NCBI GenBank assembly: GCA_038146985.1
Contig: JAYQSQ010000014.1
Location: 124,001 to 188,000, forward strand
Source of the DNA: JADHLJ01 sp038146985
GTDB lineage: Bacteria; Pseudomonadota; Alphaproteobacteria; Thalassobaculales; Thalassobaculaceae
Direction: 5' to 3'
DNA length: 64,000 nt
Part shown: positions 1 through 8,824 of the stretch, in pieces
Position numbering within the stretch: the stretch's first letter is position 1
Layout: each line of letters begins with the position of its first letter
Position numbers and translations under genes: made by a program
The notes under the pieces: model-generated
Databases searched by the model: none
Told to the model about the DNA's origin: nothing
The model's input: the letters and a program-made list of their open reading frames with translations, nothing else

Positions 1-803
1 GTGTACCGAAGGCGCGTTCCACGGGGATCGAGCCGGCAAGCACGAAGCCGAGCAGGATACCGGACAGCGTGATCACCGGAAGCAGGGCGTTCGGCAGGGC
101 ATGCAGGCGGACCACGAGTTGTCCGCTCAAGCCTTTCGCGCGGGCGGTGCGGACATAGTCCTCGCGGATCACTTCAAGCAGGCTGGAGCGCGCCATCCGC
201 GCGATATACGCCGCCTGTCCGATACCAAGAACGAAAGCCGGTCCGATGATGATCTGCAAGGTCGTGATCGGGTTTTCGAACAAAGCCGCCCCGGTCAGCG
301 GCGCCCGGTAGCCGAACCCGAACAGCAGGCCGAGCACGATCAGCATCCCCAGCCAGAATCCCGGCACCGCGAGACAGATGATCGACACGAAGCGCACGCC
401 GTTATCCGCGACGCTGTTCGGCCGCAAGGCGCTGATGATCGCAACGGGGATGCCGACGACCCAGGAGAGAATGACCGACAGGATGGCGATCTGCGCGGTC
501 AGCGGACCCCGGCGCAGGACCATTTCGCCGACACTTTCGGCGCGAAAGAACGACCGCCCGAACTCACCGCTCGCGATATCGAGGAGCCAGCGGAAATACT
601 GCACGATCAACGGGTCCGCCAGGCCCAGCTCCTCCATGTAAGAGAGGCGCTGCTCCTCCGTCAGCTTGGTCATTCCCTCAGGGCCGAAGATCGCCGTCAG
701 AGGGTCGCCCGGCATGACCCGCATGATGAAGAAAACCAGGATCGATACGCCGAAAACGGTCAGGGCTCCGAAGCCCAGTCGCCTGATGATATAGGCATAC
801 ATC
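1..803 (-). CDS. ABC transporter permease, DppB/OppB type (C-terminus outside window)
   Basis: Inner-membrane permease subunit of a peptide/nickel-type ABC importer (family knowledge: BPD_transp_1 fold, works with a second permease, ATPases and a periplasmic binding protein). The minus frame is open from ATG at 803 to the window edge, giving 267 codons of a usual 305-340. The N-terminus MYAYIIRRLGFGALTVFGVS is a typical DppB start with a first membrane helix. Further hydrophobic segments follow, and the cytoplasmic EAA-type loop is visible as DYVRTARAKGLS. The rest of the transporter would lie to the left. No binding-protein gene is found upstream: the next DNA is a decayed IS21 element. Substrate cannot be told from the sequence. 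Confidence 0.9.
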
Positions 804-1116
804 GATTCTTGGCCGCCTTGGTTGGAGGGAAAGCCGAACGAACAAGACCCGCTTGACCGTCCCGTTACCTTGCCGTTGCCGACTCCGGCGAGTCAAGCCG
901 CTAGCAAATCACGGGCGGGTTCCATTTCATTACAAATTCCCGCCGAACAGGCATACCTGGAATCGTCTTCAAGCCGGCTCGGTTCGCCTTCCATAAGACC
1001 TGTATCCGGCGGTGCAAAAGTGGTCCACGTGAAGCGGCCTGATGTTCAGGTTGCGGCGGCAAATGCGCCACGGATCGCCCCTCGTTGGTTTTGTTCGAGG
1101 GTGGGAGATATTCGGC

Positions 1117-2585
1117 GTGGAGATTGTACCGGGATGTCCGATTGGCGGTTGTCGATGAGGGCTTGAGCCGCAGGAAGGCACTGGACGACGGTTGGCATCG
1201 ACCGTCGGACGGTGAAGATGCTGAGCTACGCCTCCCCGCCGGGCCTCGTCGTTCGGCGCCGGCGTCGCCCAGCTGGACGGGTTTACTGATTTGATGGAGC
1301 CGCGATCCTGGCGGCGGACCGGGATATTCGCGCAAGCAACGTCCCTGGCGGATCTTCGAGCGTCTGCGCGACGAGTATGGATTGCCGGCGGCTACACGAT
1401 CGTGAAGGACTATGTCAAAGGTCGGCGGTTGTCGACGCGGGAAGCATTCGTGCCGCTACACCACCACGCCGGGTCATGCCCAAGCGGACTTCGGCAGGCG
1501 GTCATGATCCTGGAAGGCGCGCGACGGAAGGCGGCGCACTTCTTCTGCATGATCCTGCCGCATAGTGCCTGGTTCGTCAAGCCTACGCGAGACGACGGAA
1601 GGCCTTCTGGACGGTCATGTAGGCGCGTTCGCGTTCTTCGGTGGCATTCCACGTTCCATTCTCTATGACAACACGACGCTGGCGGTGGCGCGGGTCTCGC
1701 GAATGATGAGCGTCGGCGCACCAGGCCTTCACGCGCCTGCAGTCGCATATCTATTCCGCGACCGCTTCGGGCGGCCAGGCAAGGAATGACAAAGGCAAGG
1801 TCGAGGCATGGTGAAGACGGCGCGGCGACGGTTCTTCGTGCCGATCCAGAAGCTAACCGGCATCGATCAGCTGAATAACCGTTTGATGGCGGGATGCATA
1901 GACGGCTCGTCGCCCTGGAGGGCGGGACAGCCCATCAGCGCTACTGGCGGACTTGGGCTGCATCACTTGCCGGCGACGCCGTTCGATGCCTGTGAGCAGG
2001 TGAGTGGTCGGGCTTCGTCGACCGCTCTGGTGCGCTACCGTCTCGTCGATTACTCGGTTCCGGTGGCGCATGCTACCAGCAGGTCATGATCCAAGGGCTA
2101 TGTTGATCGGGTCGAGATCGTGCGTGGTCAGGGGTCATCGCCCGACACCGGCAGTCCTATGAACGCGGCGACGTGATCTATGATCCTTTGCATTATCTGG
2201 CGCTGCTGGAGCGCAAGCCAGCGCCCTTGATCAGGCGGCGCCCTTGGTCAGGCGGCGCCCTTGCGAGATAGGTGGACCCGGTCTTCGCCGATCTGCGGCG
2301 TCTGCTGGAAACCCACTTCGGTCATCGTGGCCGGCGCGGTACATTCAGATCCTGCGCCTGAAACCGAGACTTCCCCAGCCATCAGGTGACGGCAGCGGCG
2401 CGCGGGCGGTCCGTCCCAGCGCGTGATGGATTCGATGCCGTCAAGCTCATGCTGCTGGCGCGGATCGAGAAGCAGCCGGCGATATCTCGACCTCTTGCTA
2501 TCCACACCCTGCCGCAACCCTTCGTCGCCGCCACTCGGATCGCTGATTACCAGCCTGCTCGCCGGAGCCCCGGCTCATGGCTGAA
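1117..2585 (+). pseudogene. istA: IS21-family transposase IstA, multiply frameshifted
   Basis: Pieces of IstA can be read in successive frames. They include DVRLAVVDEGLSRRKA (N-terminal HTH) near 1132, GGYTIVKDYVKGRRLSTREA near 1388, the DDE-region phrase HVGAFAFFGGIPRSILYDN near 1613 and FRDRFGRPGK near 1760. Later pieces are RRFFVPIQKLTGIDQLNNRL near 1825 and FDAVKLMLLARIEKQPA near 2424. At least five frame changes are needed to join them. The likely original start is GTG at 1117. Known role: DDE transposase of IS21 elements, working with IstB. Confidence 0.8.
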
Positions 2586-3322
2586 GCACCCAAGATACTA
2601 CTCGATCATCATCTCAAAGTCTGAAGCTGCCGACCTTCCTGCGCGAGTACGATAAGCAGGCGCGGAACTGCGCCGGCGATGGCGTCGACCATGTCGGCTA
2701 TCTCGCCAGGCTCGCGGAGCTGGAACTGATCGACCGAGAGCGCCGCATGGTCGAGCGCATCAAGCAGGCCAGGTTCCCCGCCATAAAGCAGCTCAGCTTC
2801 GACTTCCCAAGCCATCCCCGTCCTTAACAGATGCTGGTCTCGACCTCAACCCGCTCGGAATACATCCTCGGCGCGAGAGCATCATCCTGCTCGGTCCTCG
2901 GTGTCGGTAAAACCCATATCGCCCTCGCCCTCGGTCTTGCCGCCTATCAGAAAGGGCCTCGCCACGCGCTTCACAACCGCCTCCCAACTGGTCCACGAGT
3001 TGATCCGAGGCACGAGATGAAGCGCCTCCTGCTGCTGCAGGCCAACGCCAAGGTCAGCCTGCTGATCATCGATGAACTCCGGATATGTACCTCTCTCACA
3101 GACTGGCGGAGAGCTATTGTTCGAGACTTTCTCGCAACATACGAGCGCGGCGCACCATCGTCACATCAACCTGCCGTTCCAGGAATGGACATCGGTCCTC
3201 TCAGCGAGGCGTCTCACCGGCGCGCTGCTCGACCGCTCACCCATTATGTCCATTTGGAGATGAACGCCGAGAGCTACGGGCTCAAGCAGAGCCGCGCTCG
3301 GCGCAAAATCAAAACCGACTGA
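2577..3322 (+). pseudogene. istB: IS21-family helper ATPase IstB, frameshifted
   Basis: The start ATG at 2577 (MAEAPKILLDHHLKSLKLP) overlaps the end of istA, as in intact IS21 elements. Recognisable IstB blocks follow in shifting frames: FLREYDKQARN, the AAA+ Walker A remnant GVGKTHIALALGLAA near 2908, LLIIDEL (Walker B) near 3060 and the C-terminal LKQSRARRKIKTD ending at 3322. Several indels break the frame between them. Intact IstB is about 250 residues and regulates transposition with IstA. Confidence 0.8.
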
Positions 3323-3614
3323 CACCACGCACCGTTTGCCCACGTGCGGTCCACAGGCCCCACCCACGCGCGGTTCGCCGTCCGCCCAATTGAATGGCGC
3401 GTCGCCCCGCGCTACGCGGGCCCGCCATGGACTACGTGGACAAACTCAACCGATGAAGTGGGACGCTACACCGCCACGCTGGTACATAATGCCGTTGACA
3501 AACGAAGGTCTGGAACAACGATTGCCCCGCCGAGATCTTTCAATCAAAATTGTTTTTTATATTGCCCCGTCGGTCACATTTTCCGCAGGAGACATTCACG
3601 ACATCAGTGGATAG

Positions 3615-3845
3615 TCAGCGAGACGCATCAATCGCGCAGTCTTTATAGCCAGACGCCATACAGCGTTTTGCCTTCTGCTGCGCTTTCAAGATGTCCGATG
3701 ACGAAAGTTTGCCCGCTACGATGTCCCTGAATTTCGCAGCAGCCGGCTCCCCATTCACCGCTTCCAGAATCGTCCTGGGTAACGCCGTCGCCGGTGTCGT
3801 ACATCACACCAGTTGTACTGCGCCAAAACCCAGCATCATCCGGGA
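3615..3845 (-). pseudogene. Sel1-repeat protein, C-terminal fragment
   Basis: Reading down the minus strand, GVMYDTGDGVTQDD is a Sel1-like repeat. After a frame change comes AAKFRDIVAGKLSSSDILKA and then KRCMASGYKDC before a stop at 3617-3615. This matches the usual C-terminal tail of alphaproteobacterial Sel1-repeat proteins. It is the same gene as the fragment at 4975-5200, separated from it by the AT-rich block. Sel1 repeats are alpha-solenoid protein-binding units; the protein can no longer be made. Confidence 0.65.
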
Positions 3846-3865
3846 ATAGGGGCTCAATGCATCAC

Positions 3866-4974
3866 ACGAATGCTGTGAACAATTTAAAGAATTTATTTTT
3901 AAAAATAATAAATTTACTGTTGTAATTTTGTTCAATAATTTTTTCAATTCATTTTCATCTTGACGATTAATGGTTTTGATTTGCTATTGATTTTAAATAC
4001 TATATTTTCAGATAAATTCTTCTATCTCGTTACTTAAATTCAAAGAAATTTTAAGATCATCTATTTCATTTGAATCATTTTGCATAAATTTTTCAAATGA
4101 GATTTCATAGAATGATGTTCAGATACAGCACCTTAATTGACAACGATAAATTTTCCATAGTTTTATATTTCCATAATGTGCTATCTAAGATGCTTAAATT
4201 TGGCACATTGAATAACTGTCCGTCTTTTTTATCCTATGAATCCAAGAGAGAGGAATAGAAATCACTAGAGGACTTTATATCAAAAAACGAATTTGTCTTT
4301 TAATACAGTGTTTTGCAAAGTTCCTGTAAGCTAAATTTTGAATGTGGATTAACAGTTAGACATAAATGAGACGAAATTGTATCAATAGGGTTGCGTTTGA
4401 TGTAAACAAGAATTTTGCTGTCGGAAACGAATTGACGCATCAGCGGTGAAAGGCAAAGTCCCAATGATTAAAATACCAGTTAAACTAATAGATGAATGAA
4501 GTAACTCTATAATTCGGGATCTCGTGTAAATATCTAGATATTAATATAACGATTTTTTGGAAAATATTCATTCTTCACCTCATCATATGCCTAAAATTCC
4601 TCGATAAAACATTTCGGAGAATAAAAAACTGAAATAGGGAATGCGATGATGGAAATCCATACAATATTCCATTTCTTGAAACGATCTATAAAGAACATCG
4701 TTTGAGTCTACACCCTATGGATAGAAAAGACGATATTGGAATCTTTCTTAATCGTATTCAAAGCCTCATAGTATCTCTAAAATGAGTATGTGATTTTCCA
4801 ACTTTGATGGAAGCACGGTGTTTTTTAAAATTAGTCAGTATGAGTTTATTTATTTTCTTTATGATTTAATAAAAGATCATAATTATCTAATTTTTATCTT
4901 CTATAAATTTATTATATGTTAACAAGAGCTGACCTCATCAGTCCAATGTTAGTCATGTGTTCCAAATTTTATCG
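3866..4974. other. Very AT-rich foreign block interrupting the Sel1-repeat gene
   Basis: The composition is roughly 30 percent GC by eye, against about 65 percent in the flanking chromosome. It contains no open frame of 60 codons. It sits exactly between the two halves of a Sel1-repeat gene, so it looks like an insertion into that gene. No terminal inverted repeats or transposase were seen. Most of it is accounted for by one decayed minus-strand frame (4008-4815). Confidence 0.6.
4008..4815 (-). pseudogene. Decayed AT-rich gene, possibly sulfotransferase-like
   Basis: One minus-strand frame can be followed from about 4815 to about 4100, broken only by scattered stop codons. Protein-like runs include RYYEALNTIKKDSNIVFSIH, TQTMFFIDRFKKWNIVWIS and MRQFVSDSKILVYIKRNPID followed by TISSHL. 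The frame changes near 4085 and finishes ISLNLSNEIEEFI before a stop at 4010-4008. The phrase KILVYIKRNPIDTISSHL resembles the 3'-phosphate-binding motif of sulfotransferases, but the match is short. The function is therefore a guess; the gene-like frame itself is clearer. Confidence 0.35.
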
Positions 4975-5200
4975 TATCTCGATCTCCGCCGCTTTGCGAT
5001 ACCACTTTACCGCAGTAGCGTCATCTTGTGTGACAACTTCCCCGTATTCAAGTATATCATACCCAGGCTGAACTACTTGTGCATCTCCCTCCTCAGCGAG
5101 CGGTCTCATTCTTTCAAAGCGGTCGCATAATCATCGCTGATGTAAGCCTTCATTCCTTTGATGAAAGCCTCCCATCCTTTATAGAAATCCACTGCCACAC
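4975..5200 (-). pseudogene. Sel1-repeat protein, N-terminal fragment
   Basis: The minus strand reads FYKGWEAFIKGMKAYISDD and YATALKE. After a one-base shift it reads RPLAEEGDAQ, YGEVVTQDDATAVKWYRKAA. This is the characteristic start of Sel1-repeat proteins (DYATALREWRPLAEQGDA type) and their repeat signature DDAxAVKWYRKAA. The coding match stops where AT-rich DNA begins, and the remainder is found at 3615-3845. It lies just downstream of an integrase pseudogene on the same strand. Confidence 0.7.
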
Positions 5201-5214
5201 AGCGCCGCCCGCGC

Positions 5215-5811
5215 CTAATAGCTCATTAAACGACCAGCGTTGTGAGAAGTCGTTTCATCAGCCACAACCTTTATCATCGCATCTCGCTCCTCAACATACC
5301 GCTGCGTCATCTGTAAGGATGAATGACGAACAGAGCTTGAACATCACGCATACTGCCATTGTGCAGCGGATGGTTCTTGCCCACTTGTTATCGCTGTGCG
5401 TCTGCCGCTATGAGATGAGCAACCCTCAAATCCCAATTCCCTATAAAGCAGCCAGAACCAGTTCGTCACAAAGCAGCAGAGAACGAAGCGCACAGCTTTG
5501 TGATGATTATTGCCAGACGCATCGCTTTGCTGCTTCAGTTCAACAAGCGCGTCTTTCAATCGTGCTCATGTAGACGACACCACCAGACGAACCTTTCGCT
5601 GATTTGTTTTTTCTAATCGTATGGCGTCAGTCAGATTGCCCTCTGCGTCTAAACCATTCACGCCACTCAACAGTCGTAATCTGCTTTGCTCGTAATAGCA
5701 TCAACGCCAGCAGAACATCACACGATTTGGTAGCATCTCCTGTGACCAATGTGTGAAAGAACGAACCGCTGCTGCTTCTCATTCAGGCTTTGCTTGTTTG
5801 GTGAGAGACAT
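5215..5811 (-). pseudogene. Short tyrosine recombinase (integrase), frameshifted
   Basis: The start ATG at 5811 has AAAGGAG just upstream and gives MSLTKQAKP before the first frame break. In other frames follow LNEKQQRFVLSHIGHRR, LDAEGNLTDAIRLEK, KDALVELKQQSDASGNN and LYRELGFEGCSSHSGRRTAI. The last pieces are RDVQAL and HSSLQMTQRYVEERDAMIKV, ending at a stop at 5217-5215. SSHSGRRT carries the Arg-box His/Arg pair, HSSLQMTQRY the second His region and catalytic Tyr. At least four indels or stops disable it. The family is the roughly 190-residue integrases of alphaproteobacterial elements. Confidence 0.8.
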
Positions 5812-5921
5812 AGAACTCCTTTTATGTTAGAAAACCATAATATACAGAATAATCTAATATAAATCAACAGCCGGATTATTAGTTGATACGAAGGAGAAAT
5901 AAGCAATATCAATGATTTAGG

Positions 5922-5956
5922 TATCTAATGTTAGATAATGCGACTTTTCTAACATT
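5922..5956. repeat. Overlapping inverted repeats between the two integrase pseudogenes
   Basis: TATCTAATGTTAGATA at 5922-5937 is a palindrome with 7-bp arms around TG. AATGTTAGA (5927-5935) also pairs perfectly with TCTAACATT (5948-5956) across 12 bases. A third ATGTTAGA lies at 5824-5831, just upstream of the start of the first integrase pseudogene. This could be an operator or recombinase-binding site of the old element; the role is inferred from position only. Confidence 0.45.
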
Positions 5957-5997
5957 GAGATTGGATGACGATTTCTAATTGGAAATCGGGAAAGCAA

Positions 5998-7416
5998 TTA
6001 CGCCTTCCCCATAGATTGCAGGTTTCTCACCTGTTCTGGTGTCATCTCCATAAAGCGGAGATAGAAACGCTCTAACTGATCCACACTCGTGCCAGCCGAC
6101 TTTGCCAACAAGAATGTGTTTACCTGTCCTTGACTGCGACGAAGCCTCGAAGCAATCCATAATGACGAAGCGAATAGGCTGCGTGGTTGCCCATCGCGCG
6201 TCATCTTCAATCCAGCCACATCAAGAACGTGATTGAACTGACGGTTTACATTTCGTAACGCGGTTGAGCGGTTTTTATAATCAGGAAAGAACACATAATC
6301 GTCAGCAGCACGCTGGTTTGGATGTATCTTTTCGCACATATGCTCGTAGAACTTCACACCGAACTTCGTTGATGAACCCTGCCGATAACCTGTCTTCCCG
6401 TAGATATGAAGAACAAGGCTATTTGGCTCATTACGAACTTCAATGTCTTTGTGTTTGAGCGCAAAAATCTCACTCTCAATCGGGCGCATCCAAGTGTGAA
6501 CAAGGAACAGCACGAAATAGTAAAGTTCGCGCGTCAGCGGCACACCGCGCACAGAGACACCTCTCCCCGCTTCTTCTCTGATGGTTTTCAGCAGCAGTTT
6601 GTATTCAGCGTCAGTGAACGAGGCACGAGGGCTGTCTTTTGTTCCGATTTTCGGGCTTGGAGGAACATTATCTATCTCGCGAGCGTCATAAGCGAGTTTG
6701 GGGATTTTACGAATGACGATCGCGTGTTTGTTCTTGGTTGGTACCAATGGCTTCCTCACGAGCGTCGTCAAGGAAGTTGAGATAATCGCGTATATCAGCA
6801 GTAGGGCCAGACCAATATCGCGCTCACCAAAAAACTCCCAGATACCCATCACCTTTTCGCAGAATGAGTTTCTCGTCGTCGCGTGAAAAACGAGGGTTTC
6901 GTTTCTCCCCTGCCATTCGCCGCTGCTCTTTGATGAGTTCATCAGCATATTTGCTAAACGAGCGCGAACGAGGAACCTTCGCACTCATTTGGTTTTCGTT
7001 AAGCGATTGCAAAATCTCTTCTGCACTCGCTAACGCTTCAACACGCGATTTCTCTTTGGTTGAGCGGATGAGATATTTCTTTTGTGAAGGTATCCAGATG
7101 CGCGCATACCAATAAAGGTGAACTCTCTTTCTGAAAGATTGCGAAGCCTTTACGCACTTCGCGTAAAGCCGAGATGCCCTGTTTCCGTTTGCTCGTTTCA
7201 GCCGCGTCAGCAATCTCGTTTGCAAATGCAATCGCAAATCCCCTCGCCTCGCGTTCAATCGTTGTTGAGTTGATGATTGGTGCGAACGCGGTTCTCGCGT
7301 GCATCGTAAACACGCGTATACCAAAACCGTGATTTTCCTCGCTTAAAAAGCGTTATTCCCCGACGGATATGTTTCGTCGCATTTTCAGTGGATTTGTCGT
7401 CTGCATCACCAGCCAT
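5998..7416 (-). pseudogene. Tyrosine recombinase with two N-terminal arm-type segments, frameshifted
   Basis: The likely start is ATG 7416. Family sequence can be rebuilt only by changing frame several times. It reads HIRRGITLFKRGKSRFWYTR, then FAIAFANEIADAAETSKRKQ, then VRKGFAIFQKESSP joined to YWYARIWIPSQKKYLIRST. The core-binding segment is PRSRSFSKYADELIKEQRRM. TADIRDYLNFLDDARE is readable in the +1 frame near 6800. The catalytic domain carries PLTRELYYFVLFLVHTWMRP and SAGTSVDQLERFYL with the nucleophile Tyr. The RHY box is out of frame near 6165 (LRHY readable one frame over), while the rest of that 328-codon stretch stays open. It is not functional as written. Confidence 0.8.
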
Positions 7417-7494
7417 GATGCATAAAATAGTTATAACAGTGGTTATGTAAAACTTTACCACCAACTCTATTTTGAAGGATATTTTCGCAATAAA

Positions 7495-8817
7495 TCAATG
7501 AGATGATGGTAGCGGGGGAGGGTTCAGACTATTGATGCAGTTGGGTTTACTCTTCCTAACCAATGAACTACTCATCCCATGCAGTAGGATCTTGGCTGCG
7601 GCTGTCAACCAAACGGATCGGGACGCGCTTGCGGTGATCCAGCCGCCGCCGAGTACCCGCGCCGGATTTTCCGCCTCGTAAAAGACCGCCGCCTGGCCTG
7701 GCGAGATTCCGTGCTGCGGGCTCTCCAGAAGAACCTTCGCGCTGCGCCGCGCCGCATCAAGAACAAGCCGTGCCGGCACCGGCTCCTGGGTCGAGCGCAA
7801 CCGGACGAGAACCTGGATGCCCTCGCGGTCCCCCGTGCCTTCCCCCGTATCGCCGTCTTCGCCGGAACCGAGCCAGTTCACCTCGCCCACATCAACCTCG
7901 TCCCGGCCCAGCGCGGCGCGCGGGCCGACGACGACTTGGCGGGCCTCCGGATCGATCCGGACCACGTAGAGCGGGTCCGAATCCCCGTCCCGGCCGGCAT
8001 CACCGCGCCCGCCGATGCCGAGACCCTTGCGTTGTCCGATGGTGAAGTCGATCACCCCCTGGTGCCGTCCAAGGACAGTGCCGTCCAGATGCACGATCTC
8101 GCCGGGATCGACGGCGCCAGGACGAAGCTTGCGGACCACCTCGCCATAGCGTCCGTCCGGCACGAAGCAGATATCCTGGCTGTCCGGCTTGTCAGCGATA
8201 TCGAGGCCCAGGCGCCGGGCATGGGCGCGGGTTTCTTCCTTGCTCATGCCGCCGAGCGGGAAACGCAGGAAGGCTAGCTGGGCTGGCGTGGTGACGAACA
8301 GGAAATAGCTCTGATCCTTGCCCGGATCGATCCCACGGTGCAGCTCCGGTCCCGCCCGCCCCACGATCCGGCGCGCGTAATGGCCGGTGCAGAGCGCCGC
8401 CGCGCCGAGATCCCGCGCGGTGCCCAGCAGATCCTGAAACTTGACCGTCTGATTGCAGCGCACGCAAGGGATCGGCGTTTCGCCGCGCAGATAGCTGTCC
8501 GCGAAATCATCCATCACCTGGTCACGGAACCGGCTTTCGTAGTCGAGAACATAATGCGGGATGCCGATCCGCTCGGCGACGTCGCGGGCGTCATGGATAT
8601 CGACACCGGCGCAGCACGCGCCCTTGCGGCGCAGCGCCGCGCCATGGTCGTAGAGCTGAAGCGTGATCCCGACCACGTCATAGCCCGCCTCGGCCACCAG
8701 CGCGGCGGTCACGGAACTATCGACCCCGCCGGACATGGCGACAACCACGCGGGTCTCGGAGCGCGGGACCGAGGGGTCGAGACCGAGATCGAGGTGATCC
8801 GGGACCTGGGCGTTCAT
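7495..8817 (-). CDS. mnmA: tRNA-specific 2-thiouridylase MnmA
   Basis: Cytoplasmic enzyme that adenylates and thiolates U34 of Lys, Glu and Gln tRNAs using sulfur relayed from a cysteine desulfurase. ATG at 8817 gives 440 residues. The PP-loop SGGVDSS is at residues 29-35, CVRCN at 118-122 (the Cys before Asn is the catalytic one by comparison with E. coli), and the persulfide Cys is in DSQDICFVP. Members usually end shortly after GGGWI. Here about 45 extra residues follow, running into the neighbouring foreign DNA, so the native 3' end has probably been replaced. The frame is also open upstream through tenA because of a frameshift there, but 8817 is the natural start. It is co-transcribed with a cysteine desulfurase and ferredoxin. 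Confidence 0.93.
   Translation of the reverse strand: MNAQVPDHLDLGLDPSVPRSETRVVVAMSGGVDSSVTAALVAEAGYDVVGITLQLYDHGAALRRKGACCAGVDIHDARDVAERIGIPHYVLDYESRFRDQVMDDFADSYLRGETPIPCVRCNQTVKFQDLLGTARDLGAAALCTGHYARRIVGRAGPELHRGIDPGKDQSYFLFVTTPAQLAFLRFPLGGMSKEETRAHARRLGLDIADKPDSQDICFVPDGRYGEVVRKLRPGAVDPGEIVHLDGTVLGRHQGVIDFTIGQRKGLGIGGRGDAGRDGDSDPLYVVRIDPEARQVVVGPRAALGRDEVDVGEVNWLGSGEDGDTGEGTGDREGIQVLVRLRSTQEPVPARLVLDAARRSAKVLLESPQHGISPGQAAVFYEAENPARVLGGGWITASASRSVWLTAAAKILLHGMSSSLVRKSKPNCINSLNPPPLPSSH
7507..7571 (-). other. tRNA-like remnant, possible attachment-site scar
   Basis: The minus strand carries GTAGTTCATTGGTTAG (7571-7556), resembling a tRNA D-arm, and ends CCCTCCCCCGCTACCA (7522-7507), resembling a tRNA T-stem/acceptor with CCA. 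The spacing of about 65 nt is tRNA-like, but the acceptor and anticodon stems do not pair, so this is not a functional tRNA. It lies inside the abnormal tail of mnmA, next to the integrase remnants. Confidence 0.2.
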
Positions 8818-8824
8818 TGCCGGC

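Larger units (their letters stand above)
1001..3500 (+). mobile_element. Decayed IS21-family insertion sequence
   Basis: The unit has IS21 organisation, istA then istB on one strand, both broken. A possible left end begins TGTATCCGGC at 1001 and the reverse complement of the right end reads TGTCAACGGC at 3500, 7 of 10 matching. These ends are my estimate. No target duplication is visible. The block after istB (3323-3500) resembles the non-coding right part of alphaproteobacterial IS21 copies. The element is certainly inactive. Confidence 0.75.
3501..7494. mobile_element. Degenerate integrative-element remnant between IS21 and mnmA
   Basis: About 4 kb with no intact gene. In order it holds a split Sel1-repeat pseudogene, a low-GC insert (about 3866-4974), and two tyrosine-recombinase pseudogenes, all on the minus strand. 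Base composition drops sharply against both flanks, most strongly at 3870-4970. Integrase genes next to the altered 3' end of a housekeeping gene (mnmA) are typical of an integrated element; calling this the end of an old island is inference. No cargo gene survives intact. Confidence 0.6.

Noticed and set aside
3501..5000. Intact small genes in the AT-rich block
   Set aside because: No open frame over 60 codons with a ribosome site; only a stop-riddled frame is visible.
7507..7580. Functional tRNA gene on the minus strand
   Set aside because: D-arm-like and CCA-end strings are present but the acceptor and anticodon stems do not pair.
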